From assembly GCA_945900785.1 (NCBI GenBank), contig CAMDJM010000005.1:31866-95865 (forward strand): 64,000 nucleotides of DNA, given 5' to 3'. The position numbers were made by a program, and so were the translations under genes. Origin of the DNA: Akkermansia muciniphila. GTDB lineage: Bacteria; Verrucomicrobiota; Verrucomicrobiia; Verrucomicrobiales; V1-33. The notes under the pieces are model-generated. The model did not search any database. It was not told the DNA's origin and saw only the letters and a list, made by a program, of their open reading frames with translations. Shown here piece after piece: positions 27,971-37,851 of this stretch; position 1 is the stretch's first letter; every line of letters starts with the position of its first letter.

Positions 27971-29866
27971 ATGCGCCCCCCCGCTGCTGGCTTCCTTCCT
28001 CTCCTGTCTCTGACCCTGCTGCTCCTCACCGTCCTGCGGCTGCCCGCTGCGGCCGGGGCCGAGGCCACGTGGAAGGAGCAGGTTTGGCCCATCATTCAGA
28101 CCTATTGCATTGATTGCCACGATGCTGAATCCCAAAAAGGCGGCATCGATCTGGCCTCCCTGCAGACCTTGCCCCAGGCCCGTGCCGCCCTGCGCCTCTG
28201 GTGGCGGGCGCGGGATCAATTGGAATCCGGCCAGATGCCGCCGCCCAAAAAAGACCAGCCTGACGCCGCCCAAAAACAAATTCTACTTGCCTGGATCGCG
28301 GACAACGAAAACTTCCTGCGCAGCGGCAAAGTCCTGGATCCCGGCGAGCGCCGCCTGCGCCGCCTCAACCGCACCGAATACGCCACCGCCCTGCACGACC
28401 TGCTGGGCGTGCCGCCAGAGCTGATCAGGGATACCTTTGCCGAGGAAGGGGCCGGTGGGGAAGGCTTTGATAACGTCGGCGACACCCTCTTCATCCCGCC
28501 CGTGATGGCAGAGCAATACCTCGCCGCCGCCGAAACCGCCCTCATAGAGGTCTTCGCCAAGCCGGAACTGAAAGCCCGCCTCCTCTTCAGCCCCCCTGCG
28601 CCGGAGCGCGATCCTGCCACCGCCACGCGCCTGACCCTTGCCAGAATGCTCCGCCCGGCCTTCCGCCATACCCTCCCGGAGGAAACGCTCGCCCCATATC
28701 TGAATCTCGCCGCCCAGCGCCAGGCCCGCGGCGGCACTTGGGAAGACGGGGTGCGCCTCGCCGTCAAAGCGGCCCTCTGTTCACCGGATTTTCTCCTCCT
28801 CACAGAATCCAATCAATCCGCGCCCCTCTGGCCCGTCACCGGCCCGGAGCTGGCCACCCGGCTGAGCCTCTTTCTCTGGTCCTCCGTGCCGGATGCGCCC
28901 TTGCTGGACGCCGCTGAAGCCGGGCAACTCCAGGACCCCGCAGGCTTGGAAACCCAGGTCCGCCGCATGCTGGCCGATCCCCGCGCCCTCGCGCTCGCCC
29001 GCAATTTCGCCGGCCAGTGGCTGCAATTTGAAAAGGTGCTCGGCGCCGATCCCGACCGCTCGCGCTATCAGTTCAGCGGCGAAACCCGCCAGCTCCTTTA
29101 CGGGGAAGCCCTGCGCTTTTCCGACCACCTCCTGCGCGGTGGGGGCTCCCTCCTTGACATCCTTTCCAGCGATTACGCCTGGCTGAATGAAACCCTCGCA
29201 ATCCACTACGGCATCCCCAATGTCACCGGCCCGGATTTCCGTCAGGTGCCTCTCACCAACGGCATCCGGGGCGGCGCCCTGGGCCTGGGCGCGGTGCTCA
29301 CTACCACATCCCTGCCCCGGCGCACCAGCCCCGTGCTGCGGGGAAAATGGATCCTGGAACAACTGCTGGGCACCCCGCCGCCCGCACCCCCGCCCAACGT
29401 CGGCACCATCCTGGAAGACGACCGGAAAATCACCCACCCCACCATCCGTCAGGAACTCGAAGCCCACCTCCGCCGCGATGACTGCCGCGCCTGCCACGCC
29501 CGCATGGACCCGCTGGGATTTGCCTTGGAAAACTTCGATCCCGTAGGCCGCTGGCGCGAAAAACTCAACGACCAGGTCCTCGACACCAGTGGCACCCTGC
29601 CGGATGGCCGCCACTTCACCGGCCCGGCGGAACTGAAGCAAATTCTCCTGTCAGAAAAGGACCGCTTTGCCCGTAATCTGGCGGTAAAACTGCTGTCCTA
29701 CGCCCTCGGCCGCAGCATCGAAGCCGGTGACCTGCCTACCCTCTCCAAACTGGAATCCAGCCTGCACACCACCCATTTCCAGGCCTTTCCCCTCATCCTC
29801 GAAATCTGCCGCAGCCTGCCCTTCACCCACCGCCGCCTCACCCCCGTCCCCATTCCGTCGGAATGA
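27971..29866 (+). CDS. planctomycete-type DUF1592/DUF1588/DUF1585 cytochrome-containing protein
   Basis: CIDCHDAESQKGGIDL, RRLRRLNRTEYATALHDLLGV, DYAWLNETLAIHYGIP, CRACHARMDPLGFALENFDPVGRWR. Confidence 0.95.
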   Translation: MRPPAAGFLPLLSLTLLLLTVLRLPAAAGAEATWKEQVWPIIQTYCIDCHDAESQKGGIDLASLQTLPQARAALRLWWRARDQLESGQMPPPKKDQPDAAQKQILLAWIADNENFLRSGKVLDPGERRLRRLNRTEYATALHDLLGVPPELIRDTFAEEGAGGEGFDNVGDTLFIPPVMAEQYLAAAETALIEVFAKPELKARLLFSPPAPERDPATATRLTLARMLRPAFRHTLPEETLAPYLNLAAQRQARGGTWEDGVRLAVKAALCSPDFLLLTESNQSAPLWPVTGPELATRLSLFLWSSVPDAPLLDAAEAGQLQDPAGLETQVRRMLADPRALALARNFAGQWLQFEKVLGADPDRSRYQFSGETRQLLYGEALRFSDHLLRGGGSLLDILSSDYAWLNETLAIHYGIPNVTGPDFRQVPLTNGIRGGALGLGAVLTTTSLPRRTSPVLRGKWILEQLLGTPPPAPPPNVGTILEDDRKITHPTIRQELEAHLRRDDCRACHARMDPLGFALENFDPVGRWREKLNDQVLDTSGTLPDGRHFTGPAELKQILLSEKDRFARNLAVKLLSYALGRSIEAGDLPTLSKLESSLHTTHFQAFPLILEICRSLPFTHRRLTPVPIPSE

Positions 29867-30207
29867 GGCTTAACTGAAATCTTTCCTTAGCCCAATAAAC
29901 CTCCAGGAACAAAAGCACCGCATTGCCCTGCATTCGCTTTTTTCATTAGGCTTGCCAGCCATGTTTTTATTCATCCAACCAATTCACCAACAGGTCAAAG
30001 CCAACCGTGCCGGGTGGACTCTCCATGGCTTTTTCGGCTTTCCGGTGAAAACCACCGGCAGCAATTCAACCGGGCGACCATCCCGAATAACATTAACTTC
30101 CTCAAGAATCGAATCGATATCTGGATCAGCAGCCCAATGGTCCTACGCCGCCAAACAAGTCCTGAATCGCTGGATCGAAGATTTCTTCGCCTGGTCCCCT
30201 TAACGAT

Positions 30208-31587
30208 ATGAAAGCTCCCTCCACCACCCGCCGCACCATCCTCCGGGGCATCGGTACCAGCATCACCCTGCCCTTTTTGGAATCCCTCGCCCCAAGGGCC
30301 CGCGCCGCCACCGGGCCCGCCACGCCGCCCACACGCATGGCCTTCCTCTTCATGCCGAACGGCGTGCACCCGGACCGCTGGACCCCGGAAGGCACCGGCC
30401 AGGATTGGAAAGCCAGTCCGCTCCTTGCCCCTCTGGAAAACCACCGGCAGGATCTCACTATCCTCTCCCATCTCCAGAACGCCCTCGCCGACGGCGGCGA
30501 TGGCCACTACGCCAAATCCGCTTCATGGCTGACCGGCTTCCGTGTCAGGAAAACCACGGGCCGCGACGTGGATGTTGGCGGCCCATCGCTGGATCAGGCC
30601 TATGCCGCCCAGGTCGGTCACCTCACCCGCCTCCCCTCCCTGGAACTCGGCATCGAGCCCGTGCGCAAGGGCGTGGACCTCCAGGTGAACTTCACGCAAC
30701 TTTACGGCGGCCACATTTCCTGGCGGGACCGCCACGTTCCCCTCCCCGCCGAAATCAATCCCCGCACCGCCTTCGACCGCCTCTTCCGCGAGCGAGGGGA
30801 AAACGACCGCCAGACCGCCGAAGACACCCGCAGCGTGCTCGACCTCACCCTCACCCAGGCCAAAACCCTGCGCGGCAAAGTCAGTCAGGAAGACCAACGC
30901 CGGCTGGACGAATACCTGGAAACGATCCGCGCCCTGGAAACCCGCATCCAAGCCGATATCGCCCGCGTCGCCAGTGGCGAAAACCTCGATCCCTCCCTGA
31001 AACCGGAATTGGATCGCCTCCGCAACCGTATCACCGCCTTTGAAGCCGCCAAAGACCCTGGTGGCCAAACCCGCCTCGACCACACCGAGCACGCCCGGCT
31101 CATGCTCGACCTCATCGCCATGGCCTTCTGGGCAGACAACACCCGCGCCGCCACTTTCATGTTCGGGGTGGATGTCAGCAGCAAAAACTTCAGTTTCCTC
31201 CCCGGCGTCAGCGAGAGCCACCACGAAAGCTCCCACCACAGCGACAAAGCGGAAAAGCTGGAACAATACGCCCGCATCAATCTCTGGCACGTGGAGCAAT
31301 ACGCCTATCTCCTCGACCGCCTGAAATCCATGAAGGAAGGTGAGGGCAGTGTCCTCGATCATAGCATGATTCTCTTCGGCAGCAGCCTGCGGAATGGCAA
31401 CGCCCACCAATGGAAAAACCTCCCCCTCGTCCTCGCCGGCCGGGGCGGAAACCTCAAACCCGCCGGACATCTCATCCAGCCGGAAAATACCCCGCTCTGC
31501 AATCTCTATCTGAACCTCCTCCAACGCAGCGGCCTGCCCCTGGAACGCTTTGGCGACAGCACCGCTGGCCTGTCCGGACTGGGTTAA
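30208..31587 (+). CDS. DUF1552 protein
   Basis: TRRTILRGIGTSITLPFLESLAP, MAFLFMPNGVHPDRWTP, HHESSHHSDKAEKLEQYARINLWHVEQYAYL. Confidence 0.95.
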   Translation: MKAPSTTRRTILRGIGTSITLPFLESLAPRARAATGPATPPTRMAFLFMPNGVHPDRWTPEGTGQDWKASPLLAPLENHRQDLTILSHLQNALADGGDGHYAKSASWLTGFRVRKTTGRDVDVGGPSLDQAYAAQVGHLTRLPSLELGIEPVRKGVDLQVNFTQLYGGHISWRDRHVPLPAEINPRTAFDRLFRERGENDRQTAEDTRSVLDLTLTQAKTLRGKVSQEDQRRLDEYLETIRALETRIQADIARVASGENLDPSLKPELDRLRNRITAFEAAKDPGGQTRLDHTEHARLMLDLIAMAFWADNTRAATFMFGVDVSSKNFSFLPGVSESHHESSHHSDKAEKLEQYARINLWHVEQYAYLLDRLKSMKEGEGSVLDHSMILFGSSLRNGNAHQWKNLPLVLAGRGGNLKPAGHLIQPENTPLCNLYLNLLQRSGLPLERFGDSTAGLSGLG

Positions 31588-31725
31588 TCTCCATTACCAG
31601 CCCGCATTGCATGCCTGCGCGAAAACAAATGATTGACGCCTGACAGCCTGTTAACCCAGGATGAATTTCCTCTGCCCCCGCTCACCTGGTGCGGGAGGTG
31701 CTTTGCCCCAGAGCTGCCCCTTCCC

Positions 31726-34700
31726 ATGATGAAATCCGCTCCCGCTCCCTTCCTCCCCGATTGCCGCCGCCTCGCGGTTCTGATTTTCCTGACGGCCCCG
31801 TGCCTGCCTGCGGAGGCCGCTCCGGTGATCTCCGAAGTCATGACTTCGAACAGCGGCACCAGCACCGATGAGGATGGCGATTCCCCGGATTGGGTGGAAC
31901 TCTACAATCCCGATGCCACCCCGGTGAATTTGGAAGGCTGGTATCTGACCGACAATGCCGCGCGGCCGACCAAGTGGGCTTTCCCTTCGGGCGTGATTTT
32001 AGGGCCAGGCCAGTTCCTCGTGGTCTGGGCTTCGGGGAAAAACCGCACGGCAAATCCAGCCCATTTACATACGAATTTCTCCATCAGCGCCAACGGAGAA
32101 TACCTCGCCCTGATTTCCCCGGACCTCACGCTGAAGCCCAGCGTTTTTTCCCCTACCCTGCCTCCCCTGGAGCCGGATGAAGTCTACGGCCTGACTTTTT
32201 CCACCACCCGCCTGCTCGGCAGTGGCACTCCATCCCAAATCCTGGTGCCGGCGGACGGTGCCCTCAGCACCACCTGGACCCAACCTGATTTTACCCCAGG
32301 GGACGGCTGGACCACCGGCCCGCTCCATGCCGGCTTTGGCATCCCCACCCCCGGATTTTTCATTGAGGAGCGGCTGTCCAAAAACACCGTCACCTCCATC
32401 GCCACCGCAGAGTCCGTTCTGGCAGGAACCAATGCCCAGGATCTCCTGACCGCCGTGGTGCCCTTCGTCAATTTTTCCGGGGATACCGGCACGGACGGCC
32501 GCTTTGATGACGGTGTGGCCCCCCTGCACGGCGGGGACCAGTCGAACTTCGTGATCCGCGCGTCCGCCACGATCGTGATCCCCACCGCAGGGCAATGGAC
32601 GTTTCATGTGAACTCCGACGAGGGATTCCGGCTCCGGATCAATGGGGCCATCGTCACCTCCGAAGCCGGCCTGCGGGTGGCATCGGACACCCTGGTGTCC
32701 CGCACCCTGACTGCGGGCAACCAAACCGTGGTCCTGACGTATTTTGAAAATCTGGGCGCGGATGAACTGGAGTTGTCCGCCGCCAAGGGCACCCACACCA
32801 GCTTTTCCAGCTTCTTCAAGCTGATCGGGGATACCGCCCATGGCGGCTTGGCGGCGCTCACGCCGGCTGGCAGCGGGCAGTCGCTGGTCACCACGGATCT
32901 GGCTTCCCGCATGCTGCCGGTGAATCCCTCGGTGTATGTCAGGGTGCCCTTTACCCTGGCGGACCCGGCCGCCCCCGGCAGTCTGAACCTGACCATGCGG
33001 TATAACGACGGCTTCATCGCCTGGCTGAATGGCAGCGAGGTGGGACGCCGCAACGCCCCGGAACTGCCCGCATGGAATGCCACCGCCACAGCAGCGCGGG
33101 CCGTCCTGCCTTCCCTGGAACCGGAGATCCTGAATCTGACGGCCTCCCGCTCCCTGCTGAAAGCCGGGGATAACCTCCTGACGTTTCAGGGATTGAATGC
33201 GGCGGCCAATGACCCTTCCTTCCTCCTCGCCCCGGAGCTGGGCCTCTCCCAGCCGGATCCAAGCGGTCCGCGTTTTTTCCGGAAGGCCACCCCAGGCACC
33301 GCCAACCCGTCCACCGGCTACCTGGGCCATGCCGGGGATACCAGCTTTTCCCATAAACGCGGGTTCTACACCGCGCCCTTTTCCCTTGCCATCACCACCA
33401 GCAGCCCGGGCACCTCCATCCGTTATACCACCGATGGCAGCTTCCCCACCCCGGCCAACAGCACGGTTTATACCGCCCCGGTGCTGATCAGCAAAACCAC
33501 CGTGGTGCGGGCCATGGCCTTCCGGGAAGGCTACGAGTCCTCCAATGTGGACACCCAGACCTATCTTTTCCTCGACGATGTCATCCTGCAGGGTGGACCC
33601 AGTTCCCCCTACCACACCAGGCCCGGCCCCACCTGGCCGCTCCATGGCAGCGTGGCCGGGCAGGTCATCGATTACGGCATGGACCGCACCATCATCAACT
33701 CCACCAACGCCAACATCGGCGGTGCCGCCAGGGTCAAGGAAGCCCTCGCCGCCATTCCCAGCATGTGCATCACCACGGATGTCAGGAATCTCTTCGACGC
33801 CACCACCGGCATTTACACTCATCCCGGCAGCCACGGATCCAGTTGGGAACGCGCTGGAGCCCTCGAAATGCTGGGCGATCCCAACACCCCGGAGCGCGGC
33901 TTCCATTCCACCTGCGGCCTGCGCATCCGCGGGGGCTTCAGCCGCAGCACGGACAATCCCAAGCATTCCTTCCGTATTTTCTTCCGTTCGGAATATGGCC
34001 CCTCCAAGCTGGACTATCCAATCTTTGGGGCCGCCGGGGCCCATGAATTCGACGCCTTTGATATCCAGTGCTCACAAAATTACTCCTGGTCCTTCGGAGG
34101 GGATGCGGCCTACAATGCCCTGCGCGAAATCTGGAGCCGTGACGCCCAACTGGACCTCGGCTGGCAAAGCACCCGCGGGCGCTATGTCCATCTTTACCTG
34201 AACGGCATTTACTGGGGCCTCTACCAAATCCAGGAACGCGCCGAAGCCGCCTTCGGATCCACCTACATCGGCGGCAACAAGGACGACTACGATGTCATCA
34301 AGCACACCGGCAGTCCCGGGGGTTATACCACGGAAGCCACGGATGGTTATTTTGTCTCCCTGCCCGACGGCTCGCCCTCCGCCTGGAAGCAGCTCTGGAC
34401 CGCCGCCCGCGCCGCCTACTGGATCAATAACAACAAAAATCCCGCCTCCCCCGGCGTCACCCTCAATTCCTCCCCGCAGGACAAACTGACTGCCTTCTAC
34501 GGCCTGATGGGCCTCCAGGCCGATGGACGCACCCCCACGGGCAAGGCCGCCCTGCTGGATGTGGACAATCTGATCGACTACATCATGATCGTCTTCTTTG
34601 CCAAAAATGCGGACTCCCCCCTAACAGGCGGCGGCAGCAATCCGAATAACTTTTACTGCATGCGGGACCGGATGGGCCCCTTTGGATTCATCAGTGTGGA

Positions 34701-36894
34701 GCACGATGCGGAGCACTCCCTGGACGCCGGCGGAGCCAGCGACCGCTGGGGGCCTTTTGAAAGCCCCACCACCGGCAACTGGAATAACATCAACTACAGC
34801 AACCCGCAATACCTCCACCAGGACCTCGCCGCCTCTGCGGAATACCGGCAACGTTTCGGCGACCGCCTCTACCGCGCCTGCTTCAACAATGGGCCGCTAA
34901 CTCTGGCCAAAAACCATGCCCGCTTCGACCGCCGGGCCAGCCAGATCGAGACCGCCGTCTATGCGGAATCCGCCCGGTGGGGCGATGCCAAAACCACGCC
35001 AGCCCTGGGCGCCGGCAGTTGGCGGGCGGCGCGGACCGGCACCCGCAGCTTTTTCAACACCCGCACCACCCAATTCATCACCGAAGCCCGCTCGCGGGGC
35101 TTTTACCCGTCTATCGAGCCCCCTTCCTTCAACCAGCGCGGCGGAGCCGTCCCCCCTGGGTTCAACGTCGTCCTCGCAAATCCCAATACCCCGAACAGCC
35201 AGATCTTTTACACCCTGGACGGCTCCGACCCCCGGCCCATCGGCGGCGGCCTGATCAATACCGTGATCATCCCGGAAACCTCCACCGTCTCCTGGCTGGT
35301 GCCTTCCGGGGCCAATGGCGGCAGCCGCCTTTCCATCCCAGCCTGGACCGGCATCCTGCCGCCCCTCCGGGAAGCCACCTGGGAAACCGGGCCCATGGGT
35401 TTCGGCTTCAACCCGGCCGGCCGCACCGCCGCCACTAACTTCACCCCCTTCATCCGGACCGGCCTCGCCAGCGCCATGCAGAGCACCCCCGGCGCGGAGC
35501 TGGGCAGCCTTTATGTCAGAATGCCCTTCACCCTGACCCAGGAACAGATCCAATCCTTCCTGACCTTCCGCCTCCGCGTGCGTTATGACGATGGCCTCGT
35601 GGTCTATCTGAATGGCCAGGAAGTCGCCCGCAAAATCTTCCCCGCCGGCTCCATTCCCGCCTGGAACAGCCCCGCTGGAGGCAGCCATGCCGATGCTCTC
35701 GCCATCGTAGCCGAGGAAATCCCCATCGCCAGTTTCAAAACCCTGCTGCGCGAGGGCCCCAACGTGCTGGCCTTCCACACCATCAATCAAAGTCCGGTCA
35801 ATACCGACTTCCTCTTCAGTGCCTATGTGGAAACCGATGTTGCTGGCCCTGGATTTGGACAGCGTTATGCCGGCCCCATCCCCATCCCCGCCGGCACCAC
35901 CATCCGCACCCGGGTGCTCAATGGCAACGTCTGGTCCGCCCTCAATGAAGCCACCTTCTACACCGGCACCGTGCCTGCCAGCGCGGAAAATCTGGTGGTT
36001 TCGGAATTTTCCTATCAACCGGATGGAGCCCGCAGCGCCCTGGAATCCGCCTGGTCCTCCAGCGATTTCGAATTCATCGAGCTGTTGAACATCAGCAGCA
36101 ATAACGTCGATCTCTTCAATGTCACCCTCGCCAATGCGGCCAGCCTGGTGCTCGGCACCGTGCCGCAGCAGGTGGTCCTGCCCCCCGGCGGGCGGGTCAT
36201 CGTGGCCTCCAACCCCGCCGCCTTCACTCAGCGCTATCCAGTCAACGCCCGCGTCCTCGGCCCCTTCGTGGGCAGTCTGGATAACGGGGGGGAGTCCATC
36301 CGCCTCTCCGCCGCCGACGGCACCGCCATTAAAGAGTTCACCTACAGCAGCAGCGATCCCTGGCCCGAAGGCGCGGCAGGCGAAGGATTCACCCTGGTCC
36401 TGATCAACCCCGCCGCCAATCCCAACCACAACCAGGCCCCCAACTGGCGTTCCAGCACCACCCTTAACGGTCAGCCCGGCCAGCCCAAAGGAACCACTGC
36501 CTACACCGATTGGAAAACGGCCTGGCCGGAGTCCGCCGAAGACTTCGATGGCGATGGCGATGGCCTCCTTCCCCTGGCCGAATACGCCCTCGCCACCTCT
36601 CCCATCGTCCCCAGTCCCGCGGCCCTCCCCAAAGCCGAAATCCGTGAACTGGCCGTCGGTCAGCTCCGGGCTCCCTACCTCACCCTCAGCTTCATCCGGA
36701 ACCTCGCTGCCGATGATATCAAATACGACATCGAAAGCGCCCCGGACCCCGCCGCCCCCTGGAGTGCCGGAGCCGGCGTGCTCGTCAGCGAATCCAACAA
36801 CGGCGACGGCACCGCCACCATGATCTACCGCTCCCCCACCCCCGTCACCGCCGGCCAACGCCTCTTCCTCCGCCTCAAACTGACTTTGCGCTAA
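31726..36894 (+). CDS. giant secreted protein: lamin-tail domains, PA14-like and chitobiase-like modules, CotH-kinase-like domain
   Basis: EDGDSPDWVELYNPDATPVNLEGWYLTDN; GQWTFHVNSDEGFRLRING; YTTDGSFPTPANSTVYTAPV; FHSTCGLRIRGGFSRSTDNPKHSFRIFFRSEYG; DFDGDGDGLLPLAEYAL. Confidence 0.9.
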   Translation: MMKSAPAPFLPDCRRLAVLIFLTAPCLPAEAAPVISEVMTSNSGTSTDEDGDSPDWVELYNPDATPVNLEGWYLTDNAARPTKWAFPSGVILGPGQFLVVWASGKNRTANPAHLHTNFSISANGEYLALISPDLTLKPSVFSPTLPPLEPDEVYGLTFSTTRLLGSGTPSQILVPADGALSTTWTQPDFTPGDGWTTGPLHAGFGIPTPGFFIEERLSKNTVTSIATAESVLAGTNAQDLLTAVVPFVNFSGDTGTDGRFDDGVAPLHGGDQSNFVIRASATIVIPTAGQWTFHVNSDEGFRLRINGAIVTSEAGLRVASDTLVSRTLTAGNQTVVLTYFENLGADELELSAAKGTHTSFSSFFKLIGDTAHGGLAALTPAGSGQSLVTTDLASRMLPVNPSVYVRVPFTLADPAAPGSLNLTMRYNDGFIAWLNGSEVGRRNAPELPAWNATATAARAVLPSLEPEILNLTASRSLLKAGDNLLTFQGLNAAANDPSFLLAPELGLSQPDPSGPRFFRKATPGTANPSTGYLGHAGDTSFSHKRGFYTAPFSLAITTSSPGTSIRYTTDGSFPTPANSTVYTAPVLISKTTVVRAMAFREGYESSNVDTQTYLFLDDVILQGGPSSPYHTRPGPTWPLHGSVAGQVIDYGMDRTIINSTNANIGGAARVKEALAAIPSMCITTDVRNLFDATTGIYTHPGSHGSSWERAGALEMLGDPNTPERGFHSTCGLRIRGGFSRSTDNPKHSFRIFFRSEYGPSKLDYPIFGAAGAHEFDAFDIQCSQNYSWSFGGDAAYNALREIWSRDAQLDLGWQSTRGRYVHLYLNGIYWGLYQIQERAEAAFGSTYIGGNKDDYDVIKHTGSPGGYTTEATDGYFVSLPDGSPSAWKQLWTAARAAYWINNNKNPASPGVTLNSSPQDKLTAFYGLMGLQADGRTPTGKAALLDVDNLIDYIMIVFFAKNADSPLTGGGSNPNNFYCMRDRMGPFGFISVEHDAEHSLDAGGASDRWGPFESPTTGNWNNINYSNPQYLHQDLAASAEYRQRFGDRLYRACFNNGPLTLAKNHARFDRRASQIETAVYAESARWGDAKTTPALGAGSWRAARTGTRSFFNTRTTQFITEARSRGFYPSIEPPSFNQRGGAVPPGFNVVLANPNTPNSQIFYTLDGSDPRPIGGGLINTVIIPETSTVSWLVPSGANGGSRLSIPAWTGILPPLREATWETGPMGFGFNPAGRTAATNFTPFIRTGLASAMQSTPGAELGSLYVRMPFTLTQEQIQSFLTFRLRVRYDDGLVVYLNGQEVARKIFPAGSIPAWNSPAGGSHADALAIVAEEIPIASFKTLLREGPNVLAFHTINQSPVNTDFLFSAYVETDVAGPGFGQRYAGPIPIPAGTTIRTRVLNGNVWSALNEATFYTGTVPASAENLVVSEFSYQPDGARSALESAWSSSDFEFIELLNISSNNVDLFNVTLANAASLVLGTVPQQVVLPPGGRVIVASNPAAFTQRYPVNARVLGPFVGSLDNGGESIRLSAADGTAIKEFTYSSSDPWPEGAAGEGFTLVLINPAANPNHNQAPNWRSSTTLNGQPGQPKGTTAYTDWKTAWPESAEDFDGDGDGLLPLAEYALATSPIVPSPAALPKAEIRELAVGQLRAPYLTLSFIRNLAADDIKYDIESAPDPAAPWSAGAGVLVSESNNGDGTATMIYRSPTPVTAGQRLFLRLKLTLR

Positions 36895-37044
36895 TCGGTA
36901 TTTCCTCATCCAGCAGGTTCTCCAGGGACGCGGTCAGGTATTCCATCGCGTAGCGTGTGGTAATTGGCGTCAGCACCTTCGTCCCATCTGCACCAGCCTT
37001 CTTTTTCCCGCCCCATCAGGGCTCCAGCATCATGCGGGCGGTCT

Positions 37045-37625
37045 AACCCATGGCGTTGCCCGGCTGTGTTGTGGCCGCCCCGTTGGGGCTTTGGAGGCAC
37101 CGGAGGGCGGGTTTTCGAACCCGCCATGGGCACGAGGCTCAGTCATCCTGACCTGCGGGGAAAGGGGACCTATTTCAAGGACCAAGTGTCCAACGTCACC
37201 CCGGCCACCACCACCACGCCGGACTTGTAAGAACGCATCGTGGCCACGCAAAAATCGCCCACCACGGGTGTCACCACGGATCTGACCCTGAATGATCCCG
37301 TGCAATACCTGCCGCTTGCCGCCGAGCCACTGAGCCTAAAAAGGATGCTAACGGGCCACGGATGGCACGGATACAACTGATAATCACGGATATACGCAGA
37401 AGGGGAGATTCACCCGAAAGGTGAATCGTTCAGTTCCCATAAATCAGTGATTATCAGTATCATCAGTGCCATCCGTGGCACGTCATTTTCCCAAGTAGGC
37501 TGAGCTATGATGATGATGGCAACCTCATGAGCGATGGGCGCTGGACGTTGACTTCGGCTCACCGAGGACAGTGCGGACCGCTTGGTCAAAATGGTCAGCC
37601 TGCCGTTCTACCAACCGGCCACCAC
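37045..37625 (+). pseudogene. RHS/YD-repeat protein remnant, interrupted by an insertion, a stop and a frameshift
   Basis: GGTGGRVFEPAMGTRLSHPDLRGKGTYFKDQVSNVTPATTTTPDL*ERIVATQKSPTTGVTTDLTLNDPVQYLPLAAEPLS // YDDDGNLMSDGRWTLT // EDSADRLVKMVSL. Confidence 0.75.
37335..37499. mobile_element. 165-bp MITE-like inverted-repeat element with 5-bp target-site duplication CTGAG
   Basis: 53-bp co-linear inverted arms containing perfect GCCACGGATGGCAC/GTGCCATCCGTGGC and TGATAATCAC/GTGATTATCA pairs; CCTA...TAGG ends; CTGAG at 37330-37334 and 37500-37504. Confidence 0.75.
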
Positions 37626-37631
37626 CCTGCC

Positions 37632-37779
37632 TGCCACTTTGTCAGACAGACGCAGCAACACGTTGGAGACCCGCAGGAGTTGGCACACCCGGGACGGGGA
37701 GGCTGCACGTGCCGGGGAGAACAGCCGTCCCGGCTGTCCCGCCCGGCATCCTGCCGGGTGCCGGAGCCTTGGAAATTCA
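37632..37779. repeat. dispersed repeat A, copy 2
   Basis: cagcaacacg...cccgcaggag.tggc.cacccggg.cgggg.ggctgca.gtgccggggagaacagccgtcccgg...catcctgccgggtgccggagcc, shared with copy 1. Confidence 0.85.
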
Positions 37780-37851
37780 TTGCATCGGCCCATCGGGGCA
37801 GGATGGATGGGCCATTTCATTCTTCCCGGATGGCGTTCAAAGTCCCGCACT

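Noticed and set aside
29952-30211. small ORFs between the DUF1592 and DUF1552 genes
   Set aside because: Overlapping short frames with no domain or start context; could be a remnant but not supportable.
32065-36909. 659- and 670-aa minus ORFs
   Set aside because: Antisense shadows of the CotH/lamin-tail gene with low-complexity Gly/Ala/Glu composition.
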